Notes: a model not told the origin generated them from the sequence alone. A DNA stretch of 64,000 bases from Lutjanus erythropterus (GCA_020091685.1 CM034591.1:31393555-31457554), one strand, 5' to 3'; shown: positions 11,612-25,186, counted from the first letter of the stretch. Numbers and translations: made by a program.

Positions 11612-12289
11612 TGTTCTCAGGTAGGTTTCAATCAGATGGATCCTTGCCCTGTGTGCTGATGGCTTTTATTGCCACATGCATGTAACATCTGGTTGAGATG
11701 GGAATTAAATAAAACCAGAGCACACAGCAAGTGAGGTCTGAGTCCTCTCATGTCAATCATCTATACAGTGAAATGTTCCCTGCAGACATTTATCAGTCTT
11801 GCTTCTTGTAGTCTGTGTCAAATATTTTTATTTGGGTATTTTATCATTAATGGGTTTTTTTTTATTCTTTAAGCCTCAAGCCTCATTCATGTTTCTAAGG
11901 CAGAGGTTCTGAATTTTTTCTCAGCCAAGGATCCCCATACAAGAAAAAATACTGGGCACCCCCTCATGTATGTCCCTTTGAATAATTTGACCCTTGGAAT
12001 AATTTAAATAGCCTTCCTTATGTGAAAGAACAACACAAGAGAAATGTATTACAAAGATATTAAAGATGTATTAAAAATATCTGCACCGTGTCCCATTAAT
12101 ACCCATTAAGAGAGAACCAGTTTGCACCATTATTGGGTGACATGTTTTCTATTAAGAGTCATACATTGTTAGATAAGAACATAATCTATTAACTATTTCA
12201 GGTTTTAATTTTTAAATATTCAACTATGAAGCCTTTTGCATGAATAAATAAATACATTTTATATCATGACGATCTAAATGAATGAAAAC

Positions 12290-12775
12290 TTTACTTGAGT
12301 ACTTTTCTGACAAATGTTTACTTTTACTACCCACATTTTAACACAAGTATCTGTCTTTTCCACATTTTCAAAACCGGCTAGTTACTTAAGTTTTATGCAT
12401 TTGAGGGGAATTATTGATTATCATTATTTTTGCATCATTGCATGTCGTCTTCCAAACATCAAGACTGATGCTGACCTAAATGTATGGGATGATAATACAC
12501 AGAAAAGATGACTCCTCTGTGCATCCATCAGTGCATATCATGAATGACAGATATAACAAGACAAAAGACAACACAACAGGAAAGAGATCGAGAGGGGGAC
12601 TCGACCACTGGAAAACAGTGACCTTCAGAGGTCTACTTCACTTTTATTTGAGAAAATTTCAGAGACTGTACTATTTCACTTTTACTTGAGTAAAGGAGTT
12701 GAATCATTACTTCTACTTTAAGAAGTATGTGGACTTATACTTAAGTAAAGAATGTATGTACTTTTGCCACCTCTG
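12290..12775. mobile_element. Degenerate hAT-like fragment
   Basis: TACTTGAGTA-type motifs occur at both sides, and the right end reads GTACTTTTGCCACCTCTG. Reverse complemented it begins CAGAGGTGGCAAAAGTAC, a form I know from hAT-type fish elements. No matching left terminus or 8-bp duplication is evident, so it is truncated or decayed. Open frames inside show no transposase similarity that I recognise. Confidence 0.35.
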
Positions 12776-14736
12776 ACTGGTAGAAAGTATCAGTAAGAGT
12801 CAGGAACAAACTAGGCGAGCTCATAACAGTGCTACAAAATATGTGCCAAAGGATGATATAAACCAAACAACGTCTTTTACAAAATGCTGTTACTCTAGAA
12901 ACACATTTATTTTAAAATCTAGATAGCAGATTCCCCCAAAAGAAAGTTTCACATCTAGCAGGAGTGGACCACTCGGATCAGGTAATCTCATGTCTGTGTT
13001 TCTTAAGTGCATGACAAAGGAGATATACTGAAAAGATTTCTATAACGCAAAACAGAAGTGAAATAGGCAGATGGACATTCAGTATGATAAACTCATCTAC
13101 TGTCGAAATGGAAAATGGGTAATTATCATAACCGTGTATGACACATTAAAAAAAGTTCCCTGACCCTGGCTTAAAAAACATTACTCTGGCAGAGGAGCTT
13201 AAGCAAATAACTCTGAGAAGACTGACTGATTCTTGAGTCCAGCAAATGAAGACAACATGCCACAATGGAAAACATTTGTGCAAAGGGAACAGAAAGAGGC
13301 AAGACTTGGGTCTGCCTGCAAGAGGGAATATCAAAGCGCACAGTTTCCACTCGCAGGGCGCTGTAATGACATGCACACGTCTCGACAAAGCCTAGGTATG
13401 AGAGAAAATGTGAAGTAAAAATCCACTGAGCTATCACACACACATTGAAAATAGATGGTCAGTTGATGGAACTTGTACTGAACTCTTCCAGATCTGCCTA
13501 AAAAAATCTCTTTCTGCTTCACTCTTTAAATCTGTGGTCCTTTTCTGTTTTATTTTCAATTCACTTCTGGAGCAAGTAAGTTAGTGAGTGGGCGGCTGAG
13601 GGCACAGAGTACAACAACCGGAGAATGTTTAAAAGTCAGTTTCTCAGAGTCACTCAGTTGTGTGAATCATCGGTGGATTTCCCATTTGATCTGACGGTAA
13701 GTGATTCACAAGACTCCTGCCTATGATCCGGGACACAGAGAAGTGGCTACGCTCAGCAGATGACTGCAGGACCAGCCTTTAAGGAGGAAACCACCGGAGC
13801 CCAAACAGACCCCTGGAAAGATTGGCCGCTACAATAGTTAATAGTACAAACTGTAGAACTTATCAGCAGAAGCATGATGATGAGCCTCTGGTGTCAAAAA
13901 AATAATTACACTAAAGCTTTTTCTGTGGGTGAGAGTAAGGAGCTGCTGACCCTAAAACAATAAATTTGTTTTTCCACTTGACAAGAGTTTTGGCAAATGG
14001 TTTTTGTTCAGGACAATATACAGCAGTAAAGCTAAAACTCACACTTATTAAATTATCACTGGATTATTTGGTGTATATAATGTCAAAATTATGAACAATT
14101 CTTGTTAAAATTTCCTAAAACTCAGGTAGGTAGTATCTTCAAATAGCTCCAAAATCTAAAGATATTTAATTTAAGAGAAAGAAAAGTAGCAAATCCTCAC
14201 ATTAGAGAAGCTGAAATTTAATGTTTTATGTTTTTGTTTGAAAAGTAGTTGAAGATAGGGCTGGGCGCTGTAGCTGAAAAATGTACCACGATATAATTTT
14301 TAATTTCAGTCAATACTGATAATTATTTATAATTTTCAGCAACCTTTTTTTTGTTATTGTTATTTCGTATCAGGATAATACAATCATAAATGTTTCTTGA
14401 CAACAAAGGTCATGAAGCATTTCCAATTACTAAACACAGTTCTTAAAAGGGAAAAAAAAAAATACAAGAAGACAGCACAAGGACAAAAAAACAGAAAATA
14501 CAAAAAAATTAGGAGGGGATAGATATAGTCTTCAAGGTATTCATCTATTCAGCCAGACACCAAGTTACAGATGACCATCTCCACACAAAAAATTCCTTTT
14601 TAGTTCAATTTAACCTCTTTATATTGAATTTAACTGCCTTACTATGAAGTTCAGCATTTTATTTATTAATGCACACGGGCAATAGTTGGTTAAGAAACCA
14701 AAAACTGCCCTACGGGTAAGTTCACTTGTCCTTTTT

Positions 14737-14930
14737 TTTTTTAAGATTATTTTTTGGGCTTTGTTTTTTGATAGGATAGGACAGCTGAAGACATGACAGG
14801 AAAGGGGGAGAGAGAGAGGGGATGACACGCAGCAAATGTGCTACAGGTGGGAATCGAACCAGCAGCCACTGCAGAGGACTGATAGCCCCAACACATGGTG
14901 CACACCAACTGAGCTACAGGGACGCCCCTG
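14737..14930 (-). mobile_element. tRNA-derived SINE, copy 1, with 13-bp target-site duplication
   Basis: On the - strand the element starts with GGGGCGTCCCTGTAGCTCAG, which holds a tRNA A box (TAGCTCAGTTGG). About 45 bases on comes a B box, GGTTCGATTCC. A CTCTCTCTCCCCCTTTCCTG body and an A-rich tail follow. The 13-bp sequence ACTTGTCCTTTTT flanks it perfectly at 14724-14736 and 14931-14943, which is the mark of retrotransposition. A second family member is at 59901-60068. A working tRNA is ruled out by the long non-tRNA body and tail and by the poor anticodon arm. Confidence 0.85.
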
Positions 14931-16774
14931 ACTTGTCCTTTTTAATTAACAATTTCCTCATCGTCTGCACTCTTTTTCTCACTCCAAGCTGTCTCTGTTA
15001 TTGCGTCACATGATCTTGATGATATGATGGTGAACAACACACCTGTTGTTGGTTGTTTGCATGTCATTCGTAGCATGCTCCATTATTGCTGAATTATGTG
15101 TTTTCACGGCAAAACTATTGAACTACTATTGAACATTTTATTGAACAGTTTTCCTAGTGCTGTTGATAAAGTGTCTATTGTTGACACACATGCTTTTCAA
15201 AAAAGTGTACAAGTAGAGTATTTTCCACCTGCAACATCAAACAGGACATGGTGGCAACCTAACAGTAACACCCTGAGGTGACTCACCAAGATTCACAGAA
15301 AAACTTACCATTTACACACACTTGCACACACACATTTCAGGAGCTCTACATTTACTAGCAGGAGTGAAATCTTGGTGAAACTTGGTGCACTACTTGTGCA
15401 CCATGAGAAATGCAGCGACTAGTTTTCCAGTCCAACACTGGTGCTTGATGCTTAGCTGACAGGCACAAATCAACACTGACACTCGGGAAGAGCAGCCAAC
15501 AAATCAACAAAAAAACAAACAAAATCTTGGCAAAATTGTTAATTTCAATAATAACTATATTAAGCAACATAAACTAAGAGTTAATATGTTGCTCTCGTCC
15601 CGACTTTGGGATTTCAGGCTTCCCTTCCTCCTGTCTTAAAAAAAAGGCAGCACTGGCATCGTCTCCACACCAGGCTTTAGACTCTGCCAAGACCTCTGCA
15701 TTACACTCTCTAAGACCTTAATTGTATGGAAAGATGACACAGAAAGTCCGTTTCCACTTGTTTCAGGGGAAAAGACCAGCAAATGTTTGCCATTGTTTTT
15801 AACGAGCTGCAGCAGCATTTGATGGAAACGTATTTTCCTTCCACTGTTGTTTTTTTCATGCCATCGAATCAAGAGTTCTGTGTTATTACTCTGTTATGGT
15901 TGGTTAATGGCAGCATGAAGTCTCTGACTAAGACGGCCCCATACACACACATGTGCACACAAACACGAAATTGGATGATTTATTTCGGGTTGTTTCATAC
16001 AAATAATAATCACAGTTAAATGAACTGCAGATATGTTTACATTTTTTCCTCGTTGTGTACACACACACACGAAAACTTAATAAGTATGGAAAACTAGTTT
16101 GTCTGATGCAATATCTCTTCCCAGCCAGAGTTGCCGACCATTCAATGCTTTTACTGTAATAAATGACTTTGCTTTATGCTGTTGCTGAATGCTAGTTGTT
16201 GATCTTTGTGGTGGTATCTATTAAATGACAATAAATGAGGCAGGTGTACTTTAACAGTACAAAGAAAAATCGACCAAGTTCATATAAACTTTCCAGGCCT
16301 CTCCAAAGACAAAATGTGAATCAAGATAATTTATAAAGGTAGCCAAAAACCAAGGGTCATTTCCAAGTCTAATTTCATGTTTAATTTCATTTGGGATAGA
16401 ACTGGAATCATATTTCTCGCCACCTGTCAAAGGTAAATCCAATATTCACTGGCATTTTCTCCCTGGTCTGGTAGGCCAACTCCTAAGAAAAACATCCAAG
16501 TCTTTTTTGGATTGCTAGATGTTGGCCTCTTCACCACGCACTTGTTTTACTCATTTACGGCTCTCTGCCATTTTGAAACATTCAGGGAGCATACAGATCG
16601 TGGGCAGACCGCAGCTGCCTGTGAGGTGAAGGACACTTAAAGACGAAGAAAACTAGGATGTTGCTGTTGATTCTCAGCAGGATCGGCAGTTCTGACAAGC
16701 CTCTCTCATTACAGTCTGACATACCCACTTTATTGCCAAGAGTCACATGAGAAGAGCAACACCACTTTTATAGC

Positions 16775-17650
16775 TTTTTTTAAATATAAGGGTGTAAACA
16801 GCAGCCAGATAGCTTAGGTTAGTTTAGCTTAGCATAAAAATTGGAATGAGGAGGAAACAGCTTGCCTGGGTCTGTCCAAAGGAAATAAAGTCTACCTACC
16901 AGCTTCTAAAAACTCATTGATTATGAAGATGCACTGATCAATTGGCCAGTGACCAGAATCAACTGGTTTTCAGCTTAAGTAGCCGTGATAGGCTGATCAA
17001 TGTCAGATGTATGCAAATCTGTGCTGGTCAAATTTACAAGCATGCATTGCATGATTGTTCACATCATATGGACACCAACACAGAAAGTAAGCCACACATG
17101 ATCGAGTGTTGGTGTGGAAGTTCTTCACTGTGGGTGAAGAAGACACAAAGACTGCAATTTATAATACCTACGGTCAAATAAGCTGCGGAGGAAAAAATAC
17201 AGAAAGGTTCAGAACAACAATCTTAATCAGTCATTTAAAACACCATCATACTGCTGAACATTCCCAATTTGAATAAGCTTCAAAACGTCCATTGTTAGCT
17301 TTCTGCTACCTATCAAAAATATGTGTATGTTGTCAATTAAAGTTCTTGGAAAGAAAGTTTCCATCAAAATCAGAATTGTTAGGTCAGACGTAAAAAACTG
17401 GAAATCAAAATCAGCCAAACAAATTGCAAATGGTGAATCTCTCATTAATTAAAATGTCATATCTTGCTTGTTTCCAGTTTTTATGCTAAGCTAATTGGCT
17501 AAATCAAGTTGTGGTTTTACAGGGGGGTTACGTGCTGGACTATTTCTTTCTGGCAAGAGACTTAATGAAGTGACTGCTTCTTGGTAGTCTGGCACATAAC
17601 CCACTTAAGATTTTTATATTTGGGTTTTGTAGGGATTAAACAGACAAGAA
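16775..17650. repeat. Dispersed fish-type repeat interrupted by a hAT-like element
   Basis: The flanks read TTTAGCTTAGCATAAAAATT and ACAGCTTGCCTGGGTCTGTC on the left, and CAAGTTGTGGTTTTACAGGG and TGCTGGACTATTTCTT on the right. I recall these motifs as two consecutive parts of one common fish repeat. Here they are split by about 520 bp. Family identity is from memory and the outer limits are approximate. Confidence 0.45.
16921..17440 (+). mobile_element. hAT-like element with BED-finger transposase relic, nested in another repeat
   Basis: Octamers ctcattga (16913-16920) and ctcattaa (17441-17448) flank a 520-bp insert, matching 7 of 8 as an 8-bp target duplication. The insert has GATGCACTGATCAATTGGCC near the left end and a loosely related reverse-complement end at the right. 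A frame at about 17106-17277 reads VLVWKFFTVGEEDTKTAIYNT and later ISHLKHHH. This is the layout of the BED zinc finger that begins many hAT transposases, but the two metal-binding cysteines are replaced (AIYNTY where CxxC is usual). It is a dead deletion derivative. Confidence 0.6.
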
Positions 17651-18130
17651 ATAGCACGCTAATTAGTGAACTTCAGAGGGGCTGGTAGATGGATTTTGTT
17701 TATTCAACATACGAATTATATTGATTTTCTCATCTAACTCTGGGCAAAAAAGCAAATAAGCAAATTCTCCAAAACGTCAATTATTGCTTTAATATATAAA
17801 AAATATGTATATTTGTATATATGTATATAGTGCTTAAGGATCTTTAAATTTAGAAAATGCATGTGCATGCGTGTCAGTCTCCAAGTAACAATAAAGTAGC
17901 TCAGGAAAAGTGTCAAAATGTCAACAACATGTGAGGAACAATTGTGCTGCACGTAATGTTGTGCCACAAGTTTTTTAGTAAAAATTCCTGGACATTCGTG
18001 TCTATTTCTACCCAGTCTGCACCCTTGTGAAGATAGAAAAACAAAACAATAAAAATGTATATTTAAAAGATCTGTTCTCATATATTTGATTACATCTACA
18101 GGATAACATGTGTCACTCCCTGTGTGTATC

Positions 18131-18150
18131 TGTGTGTGTGTGTGTGTGTG
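18131..18150. repeat. (TG)10 microsatellite
   Basis: A 20-bp pure TG run in nfatc3 intron 9. Confidence 0.85.
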
Positions 18151-19221
18151 CACTTTTGTTGTTACTGTGTCTCTCTCAAGGAGTGCAGGCAGCAGGGTTC
18201 GGCCTATTATTAACCCTCAAAGCCGTGCTCGCAGTTTGAGGCAGCTGTGCGTTTGGGCAGGGCAGGACCAACAAAAGACCAGCTTTTGTTGTGAACACAC
18301 ACTGCACACAGTACCGACACCACAGTATCTGCATACTGTACATACACACAGACACAAACATGCTAACCCTTCCCATCCGCGCTCTGTATGCACAGAGATC
18401 CTCACACGCTGATTAATTAGTTAAATGCATGGTGTAGCAGCCCAGGGGCTTCAGATTCTGTCGCCATGACGGCTGAAATCATCATCACAGGAGGGCCCCA
18501 TTTTTCTGGCCACTACTGTGTTTATGGAGTAACCAAACACACAAGTTTACAGGGCTTTGCCAAGCCTGACTGACAGTCATACTGGGGACTGACGGCAGTT
18601 TATTAAAAAAAAATTATTATACTCAAAGTCCATATATCATCTATACCTGCTTATCCTTATTTCCTGTAAAAAAAAAAAAAAATAATAATAATAATGATAG
18701 AAACTGTTCAGACACAACATGGTCTCTACGCCAAATGTGCCTAACAGTGACCATGAAAAACCTGTCTTCTAAGTTCCATATTTGCTTTTCTAGATCATTG
18801 CCTTTGTTAACAGCGTCTTTTCCTTTTTTTCACAGCAAAACCTATTAAAATAAAGGATTGTTGTCCATCTACTGTAATTTCAAAGAAGCTATATATTCTT
18901 TATTTTTTTAGATTTGTATTGAGTCCAATTTCATTATACTTGCACAACTTCATTTAGTTGCTATATATACACTGTAAAAAAAATGCATTAAATTATCTAG
19001 AATAGACTTTACTTTAATCTCAGATGCCAAGTACATTTCAGATTGAATGTCTCAGCTGAGTGACCCTGCAGTGGGGTTGGATCCTGACCTTGTCTGTCCA
19101 TCTGTCTGTCAGTCTGTCTTCTCACCTCCTGTGTCTCCTGCTTTGCACACACACATACAGTACACTCACACCTCCACAACATCAAACAGATACACACAAA
19201 TACAATACTGCCCCAACTAAC

Positions 19222-19238
19222 ACACACACAGACACACA

Positions 19239-19316
<78 letters not shown>
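19222..19316. repeat. Long (CA)n microsatellite
   Basis: About 95 bp of CA repeat, with GA interruptions near its left end. It creates artificial VCVC and THTH open frames on the two strands. Confidence 0.95.
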
Positions 19317-19317
<1 letters not shown>

Positions 19318-22300
19318 CTCAAGCATGCTCTGGTGTGCGTCACGAGGGCCATCTGCTTGCTAACCAGAGCAGTTTTCTACACACTCACATTCGTATTCCC
19401 TCTCACGCCACTTACACAAGTCTGTGATACTACTGCAGCAGTTTATCTCATGTATGACCGTATGATATGCAAAATGAGGATTCAATCTCTGCTTTCTACA
19501 GGTCAGAAACATGTTTTAAGATAACTTCTTCAAAAAATATAGTGTTTTACTAAAAGATGTTAAGTGGACGACAGCAGAAAAAATGCAAGTTGGAGGTGGA
19601 GTGACAATCTGAAGGAAGGAAAGATGATGCAACCTCATTGTCAGATGTCTTAAGCCTGCTTTAAAAGGCGACGTGTTAGTGGCAGTTTTACTTAACCGTA
19701 GATCAGGAGGCTGGTTTCCTTTTTCCTAACCACATTAATCATATAGCCAGCCACAGTGATCATATACACTGCCTTAAAATGTTAATTATGCCTAATCGTT
19801 CGAAGGCATCATTCTGGATTATATTTGAGTGTGTAAACAGATTTAACCACTTGTGAATCTTTTATGCTATATGAGTCTATGTGGGGTTTTTTTTGTTCTT
19901 CTTTATCTACATGTGTTTGTCTTTGTGCCCATCCTGATCTGCCTGTCTGTCAAACTGGGGTGAATATGGTCTACTTAAGAGAGTGTGCTGCGACCTCCTA
20001 AAACTCTGAGCTGGGTGTACGCTTCACGTTGCTACTTCACAACATGGCCTACAGAGCTGGGCTGGCACAGAAAGCTATTTTTAGCCACAGGCTCAAAGGG
20101 AGAGCTTACATTCCCGGCTGAACCGTGTCACTCACAAACTTTTCTCACACTTTTTTTTTTGTCAGAGTGCGAGTGCAGCCAGCTACTTTCAGAGTGGCTG
20201 TCTCTGCATGTGATGTGAAGAGACGGACTAAATCTGAGTTTTATGTGAAACATCTCTGAGCAAACACATTTTATGAGTGCATATATGCTTCCACATGTGA
20301 GCCAGAAAAGAGACAGGATAGCTCTTTCATCTGGCTTTTTATTCACATTGGTTACATGCTTAAATTCATGTTAGCATGTGTGTGTGCATAAGTATTAGGC
20401 ACTGCTGAACCTCAGTGGCTGTTGGTCTTTCACACATGACTTATTGACAATGGCCCTGTGTTAATTAGGCTGACCCTTGCTAACACACAATATCACACCT
20501 CCCTGACACAGCCTTGCCAGGCTGTTTATTAACCCAAAACCTTTAGGACCCTCATTTGAATATGGCACTGGGGTTAACAAAACCCTCTGAACAGCAGATA
20601 AGGAGTACGATAGTTTGGACACACATATTTTAGGTTAAGTAGTAGATTTCATGGATGAGAGAGAAAAAAGCTGCTAAATGCACACACCAACTTTACGGTC
20701 AATTGTTAAATCAACAAGTTCTCCTGAGCATGCTAATTAGAGTTGTTACCACACCTACACACACAGTCACATACACGCAAACACACACAGGATGTAATTA
20801 CTGCAGCGGCACACAACTGTAGTCTCTGTGTTCCAGCTACAGTCTTTGCAAGTAGCACAAAATGATGCAATCCTCTCCCTCTGTCTCCCTGGTTCCAAGA
20901 AACCAAAAAAAATACAATGTGTAATTAATCTCCAACCTGCTGCCAGAGATACAGAAGCTTAGTGGTTGACAATTAGGCCCTTTAATATGATACTATAGTT
21001 ATCAGTCCTATTGTGTCTATGTTATCCAATACTAAGTCACAGGACCCCTCAGTAATGAACCTGTGTACACAACTGAGCGCTGCAACGACAGATGAAACAT
21101 TATCACCATAATCAGGCATCAAGTTTTCAGCCCCTTGAAAATACAACAACTGGTGCTCTGTATTGTTTTACATCATCAGATACAAATTTATCTTGCACCT
21201 GACATATTGTATGGTGAATTTTATCCCTCAGCGGCCCCTTGTTTTAGACTGAAAATGAGATTAATCACAGATGGGTGTGCTATGTAAATATCTCGTGTGA
21301 AAGGACAGGGTGAGGAAGGAAAATGTGATAATGAGAGCAGAAAGATGGGACAGACAGAAAACTGGAGACTGAGATGCGGAGCAAAAATACAAGATACATT
21401 AAGTTGCACACACAGAGCAAGATGGAAGTGAAAGGTAGATGGAGTAAAGGATGGGGTCCAATGGGTGTCTTTGTCAAAGGCCAGCCTCTCTTTTTAATTA
21501 CTTTAAACTGTTTCAGAGTGCTTGCAACAAAATTTGAAGTACCTATTTCTGATTGCCTTGCCTGCTCTTTGTGATGGCCTCTGTGAGCTTGAAGTTAAAT
21601 AACTTTTCCTAAATATCAGTGTTAATTTCACTGACTAATAATTTTCTGTGTAGTTTTCATCAACAACAATTTTTAACTGACAAAAACAGGACGATAATTC
21701 AATAAAAAGTCATATATGGCAACAAAATCTATAAAAACTATAATGAAACCTTTTGATACTTTCATCAATGAGTAAAAACAAGGCTAAAATGTTAGGGAGG
21801 GATGAACTGGGCAGAGATCCAATCTCTGTGTACTGAAGAACTGTGATGCAAACTGATAGTGCTGATCTACCGGGAAGTCAACATGCACTTGCTGGATGTC
21901 TCATAAACTACACAGACATGTCAACGTTTGGAAGAAAGAGATAACAGATATAGGGATAAATTTCACATTTGATGTCAAAATAAACAAGAGCCCTTGCAAA
22001 CTGCATGGAGCGAAAATTATCAGTAAAAATGCAACAAACAAAGGCGATATTTCCAGATGAGTCATCCAGAGATTCACAAAAAAGTGAACACAATTAAATG
22101 TTTTTGCATTTCAAGAAAACATTATTTTAAACAGTAGAGACATGCCATTTGTAATTTTTTTGTCCGATTCTTAAATTTTTTTAAGGCTCTGACCTGCCAA
22201 TTCTAATTCTAAGAACTACAGTTGACAGAATACACAAATATTTTTGCTACTTTTCTTTGATTTAAAATTAAATTGGGTGTTCATAATATAACAGTGACCA

Positions 22301-22790
22301 TTAAATAACTTTAATATTTGCTCCAAAGGTTACAGCCTCACTATTCCTTAATATACAGCCTAACTATATTATTATATTGAGATTATGTACCAGAGGGAGC
22401 ATGATCTTGTGAGATCTCAAGGTAGGGAACATGATTTCACATGATCTCATTTGGAAGCAGATGTAAACGGAGATGAGATGCAGTGCAACAGTTTGCTGTA
22501 GTAAAGCTTTGCAGTGGCAAAAACAGAAACGGGCGAGTCTGGATGAGAAAATATTTGAGACGTGTCAACACAGGTTGCTTATTCTTCAGCCAGAACTGGA
22601 GGTGAGATTTTAAGGTGAGATCAGTCTGTGAGCAGTTGTTTGCTGCAGGCTAACATTAGCCTGAGGGGCTAGAACATTTACCATTGTTTGGTGACACCAT
22701 CAGCTGCTCTGTCTCTTGTAGACTGTCTGTCTTCTCTTCATCCTGTTCTTAGAATCTAAATGCCGGCCTCATACAAGCATGTGTCTGAAT

Positions 22791-22826
22791 GTGTGTGTGT
22801 GTGTGTGTGTGTGCGTGCGTGCGTGT
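22791..22826. repeat. (GT)n microsatellite
   Basis: A GT run turning into GTGC repeats, 36 bp in total, close to nfatc3 exon 9 on its 3' side. Confidence 0.85.
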
Positions 22827-23138
22827 GGGGCTGTGATCATCTCTGTTGTATCTGTGACGTTACTGTCTGTATCGCTGCACGCATGACGTGACCGTCTTGT
22901 GGAGCTTGTGTGTGAATTTGACTGGCATAGAATCGGATATGTGATGCTGACCAGCTGGTCACCGGTCAGGGCCGGTCAAGCTGAGATCACAGCAGAGAGG
23001 GCAGGCTGACGTAACGGTTCTCAATGACTCTTGGTGCTTTTGTGGTTGTTAAAGACATTAGGTGGTCACTGACCTTTGTACAGAAAATGCAAAACAATTT
23101 AGTGTTGTAGAGATAAATAAGATGGATAAATATCTTAC

Positions 23139-24233
23139 CATCGTCCAGCGTGATGTCCTGCAGGCCGATGGAGCGGAACGTGGGCTCCCTGTCCTCTGGC
23201 TCTTGTTTGATGTTCAGCCTCTCACTGTCTGAGGGGAAGGGTCCCTGCGGGCTTAGAGGGTGAACCAGAGGCCCTGCTGCTGGGGACAGGGTAGCCATGA
23301 CCGGGCTTGTAGCCTGGGGAGAAAGCTGTCCTGAATGCTGCTGCTGCTGCAGGGGCCCCAGAGGACTGCCACCAGAGGTGGGGGAGGATGAGGTGGGAGA
23401 CTGGTAGGGCAGCGAGTGAAGCTGAGGGGAGGAAGGCCCAGAGTGCGGAGAGGGGATCATCCGTGGAGGAGGGGCGCTGGATGGTGTGGGGCAGGAGGCT
23501 GACCTTTGACTTACCGGGTGGTACCCCATAGCCCTCTGCAGCTGGGAGGAGTGCTGCCCCACAAGGGAGTGGCCACCAGGAGAGGGCACCTGGGTGGGAT
23601 TTGGAGAGCAGTGATAACCTCCTAGTGTGTGGAGGTGTGGGGATGATGGGGCAAGTAGGGGTTGCTGGCTCTGGGGAGATCCGGCAATGGGGTTGGTGGT
23701 TGAAGAGGAAGGAGCTGATGGCGAGGAGCAAGGAGAGGAAGGGTACACCATTCCCATGCCCATTGGGTGAGACGCTGCACTGGGGCTGTGCTGAAAGGGC
23801 ATCCTCTCATAGCCCTGAGGAGGAAGGCTGGACTGGCCGTTGAAGGGCAGGCTGTGACCGTGACCGTGGCTGTGCTGCATAGGCTGGTAGGAGGGCCGGG
23901 GAGGAGCAGGAAGAGGAGCAGGAGCAGAGCTCGGGTGGAACGTCATGTGGCAGTCTGCAGGGGGGTGGTGCAAGCCACGGCCCTGGAGGTGAGGCAGGTG
24001 CTGGAAAGACGGGGAGCCCAGGGTGGGGCAGGGGGCCTGCAGGGGTAGCAGGCCAGGTCCGGAGCCTGCGGCCAGGCCGTGTGGGGAGCTGGACAGAAGG
24101 TTGTCCGATGGGTGGCCCTGCTCAGGAGAAGGCAGCTGGGTGCGCACCAGACTGGCAGCATGTGCCAGGGGTATGGACATAGGGGGTACTGCAGGAAGGT
24201 CCAGCTCGTCTCTGTGCTCCTGTTTCACCATGA
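23139..24233 (-). CDS. nfatc3: nfatc3 exon 9: proline/serine/glutamine-rich C-terminal transactivation region
   Basis: The acceptor CCTGTAG precedes TCATGGTG, and the first two bases complete a valine codon from exon 8. The exon gives 364 full codons and ends GATG before GTAAGA. It opens with MVKQEHRDELDLPAVP, as in NFATC3. It then runs through a long low-complexity region rich in P, S, H, Q and G with repeated SSP and QLHSLPYQSP motifs, and closes with LNIKQEPEDREP and GLQDITLDD. VKQE and IKQE fit the psi-K-x-E sumoylation consensus known in NFAT tails. The region drives transcription in family members. It is more GC-rich than its surroundings, and two long alternative frames overlap it. The frame is intact. 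Confidence 0.93.
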
Positions 24234-25186
24234 CTACAGGGAGAGAGGTGTGCACAGAGAGAGGGAGGAAGAGAGGTGTGACGAAAGAGGAAACACAGAC
24301 AGGATGAAAGAGAAAAACCACATTGTCAGTTACGTCAATCAAGAAGACAAAGAAAAGACATGTTTAATCTATAAATCTGTCAAGTCACTGCATTGCAACA
24401 CTGACACTGTCACTGCTATTTTTGCTTCAGATACAGTAGTCCAGTAGTCAACTAGCTAAAAAAAAGGCAGTTGTTTTTCAAGTTTCTCTTTATTCTTAAT
24501 CCCCACTAATTTCCTCAATCTGTGGCTTTAAAGTTGACATATGCTGCTGTAAAACCTAAAAAACTAGCTCATAAGAATCACAAAGGAGTGAAGATAGGCT
24601 CTGAAATGTATGGATTGTGAAACGGGTCTCCTTCCAGATGAAAAAAAGCCCACCTAAAACCAAATGACACTTTGAAAGTAAATGGGGCCATTCCCTTTTA
24701 CTGTGATAGCTCACAGCACTGCTATGCCAATCGGTAACCTATTTCCCAATCTGGTGCCTTGTGACAGTGAGTTTTATTTTTATCCAGCTCTGAATCAGAG
24801 GGGGAGCATATGTTGTCAGTCCGGGTGCCATCATGTGAAATGTTGTGTGGGAAGAGGAGCTGAATGCCCCGCAGCCCAGATCAGACCAACAGAACAAACG
24901 AGTTCACTGATCGTGCCCTCCACTCACCCCATCATGCCTCTGGGATTGAGAGGCAAGGGGCATGAAAAGGCCAAACGTGGTTTATTCTGGCTAAAAATGG
25001 AGCCAAAGGGATATGAAGGGTAAAGGAAGGGTAATATTCTGTATATTTAAGTTCTGTATATTTAAACATGAAACATAACTGAACACAGGCTGGTACTGTT
25101 GCAAAATTAAGCATAACTCTGTGAGGTTTAACAAATACTGTACTGTGCTATGTTTGAAAAATATTGAAGCCTGCCTGACAGAGCTG

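Larger units (their letters stand above)
6729..23138 (-). other. nfatc3: nfatc3 intron 9 (16.4 kb, no gene seen)
   Basis: This is a large intron with donor GTAAGA at the right and acceptor CTTCACAG at the left. Short open frames on both strands have no recognisable domain, apart from a transposase relic inside a hAT-like element. Contents noted: GT repeats near 8831, 18131 and 22791, a CTA repeat at 11584, a hAT-like fragment near 12290-12775, a SINE at 14737-14930, the nested element at 16921-17440, a long CA repeat at 19222-19316, and an inverted-repeat-element relic near 10801-10960. The rest is unremarkable AT-rich intron. Confidence 0.8.

Noticed and set aside
11902..12775. A single hAT element bounded by CAGAGGTTCTGAA and the reverse complement of CCACCTCTG
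   Set aside because: The flanking octamers (ttctaagg and actggtag) do not match and the ends agree only over the first bases, so only the right part was kept as a fragment.
14840..14930. Possible tRNA gene on the - strand
   Set aside because: The A and B boxes are present, but the sequence continues into a SINE body and tail and is flanked by a target-site duplication, so it is a retroelement head.
19009..19524. Open frames with VCVCVC or THTHTH runs
   Set aside because: They are translations of the CA microsatellite, not proteins.
22987..23138. Continuation of the exon 9 frame past LDDG into KIFIHLIYLYNT
   Set aside because: A good GTAAGA donor at 23138 ends the exon, and the known NFAT continuation VNEIIGRD is found in phase at 6728.
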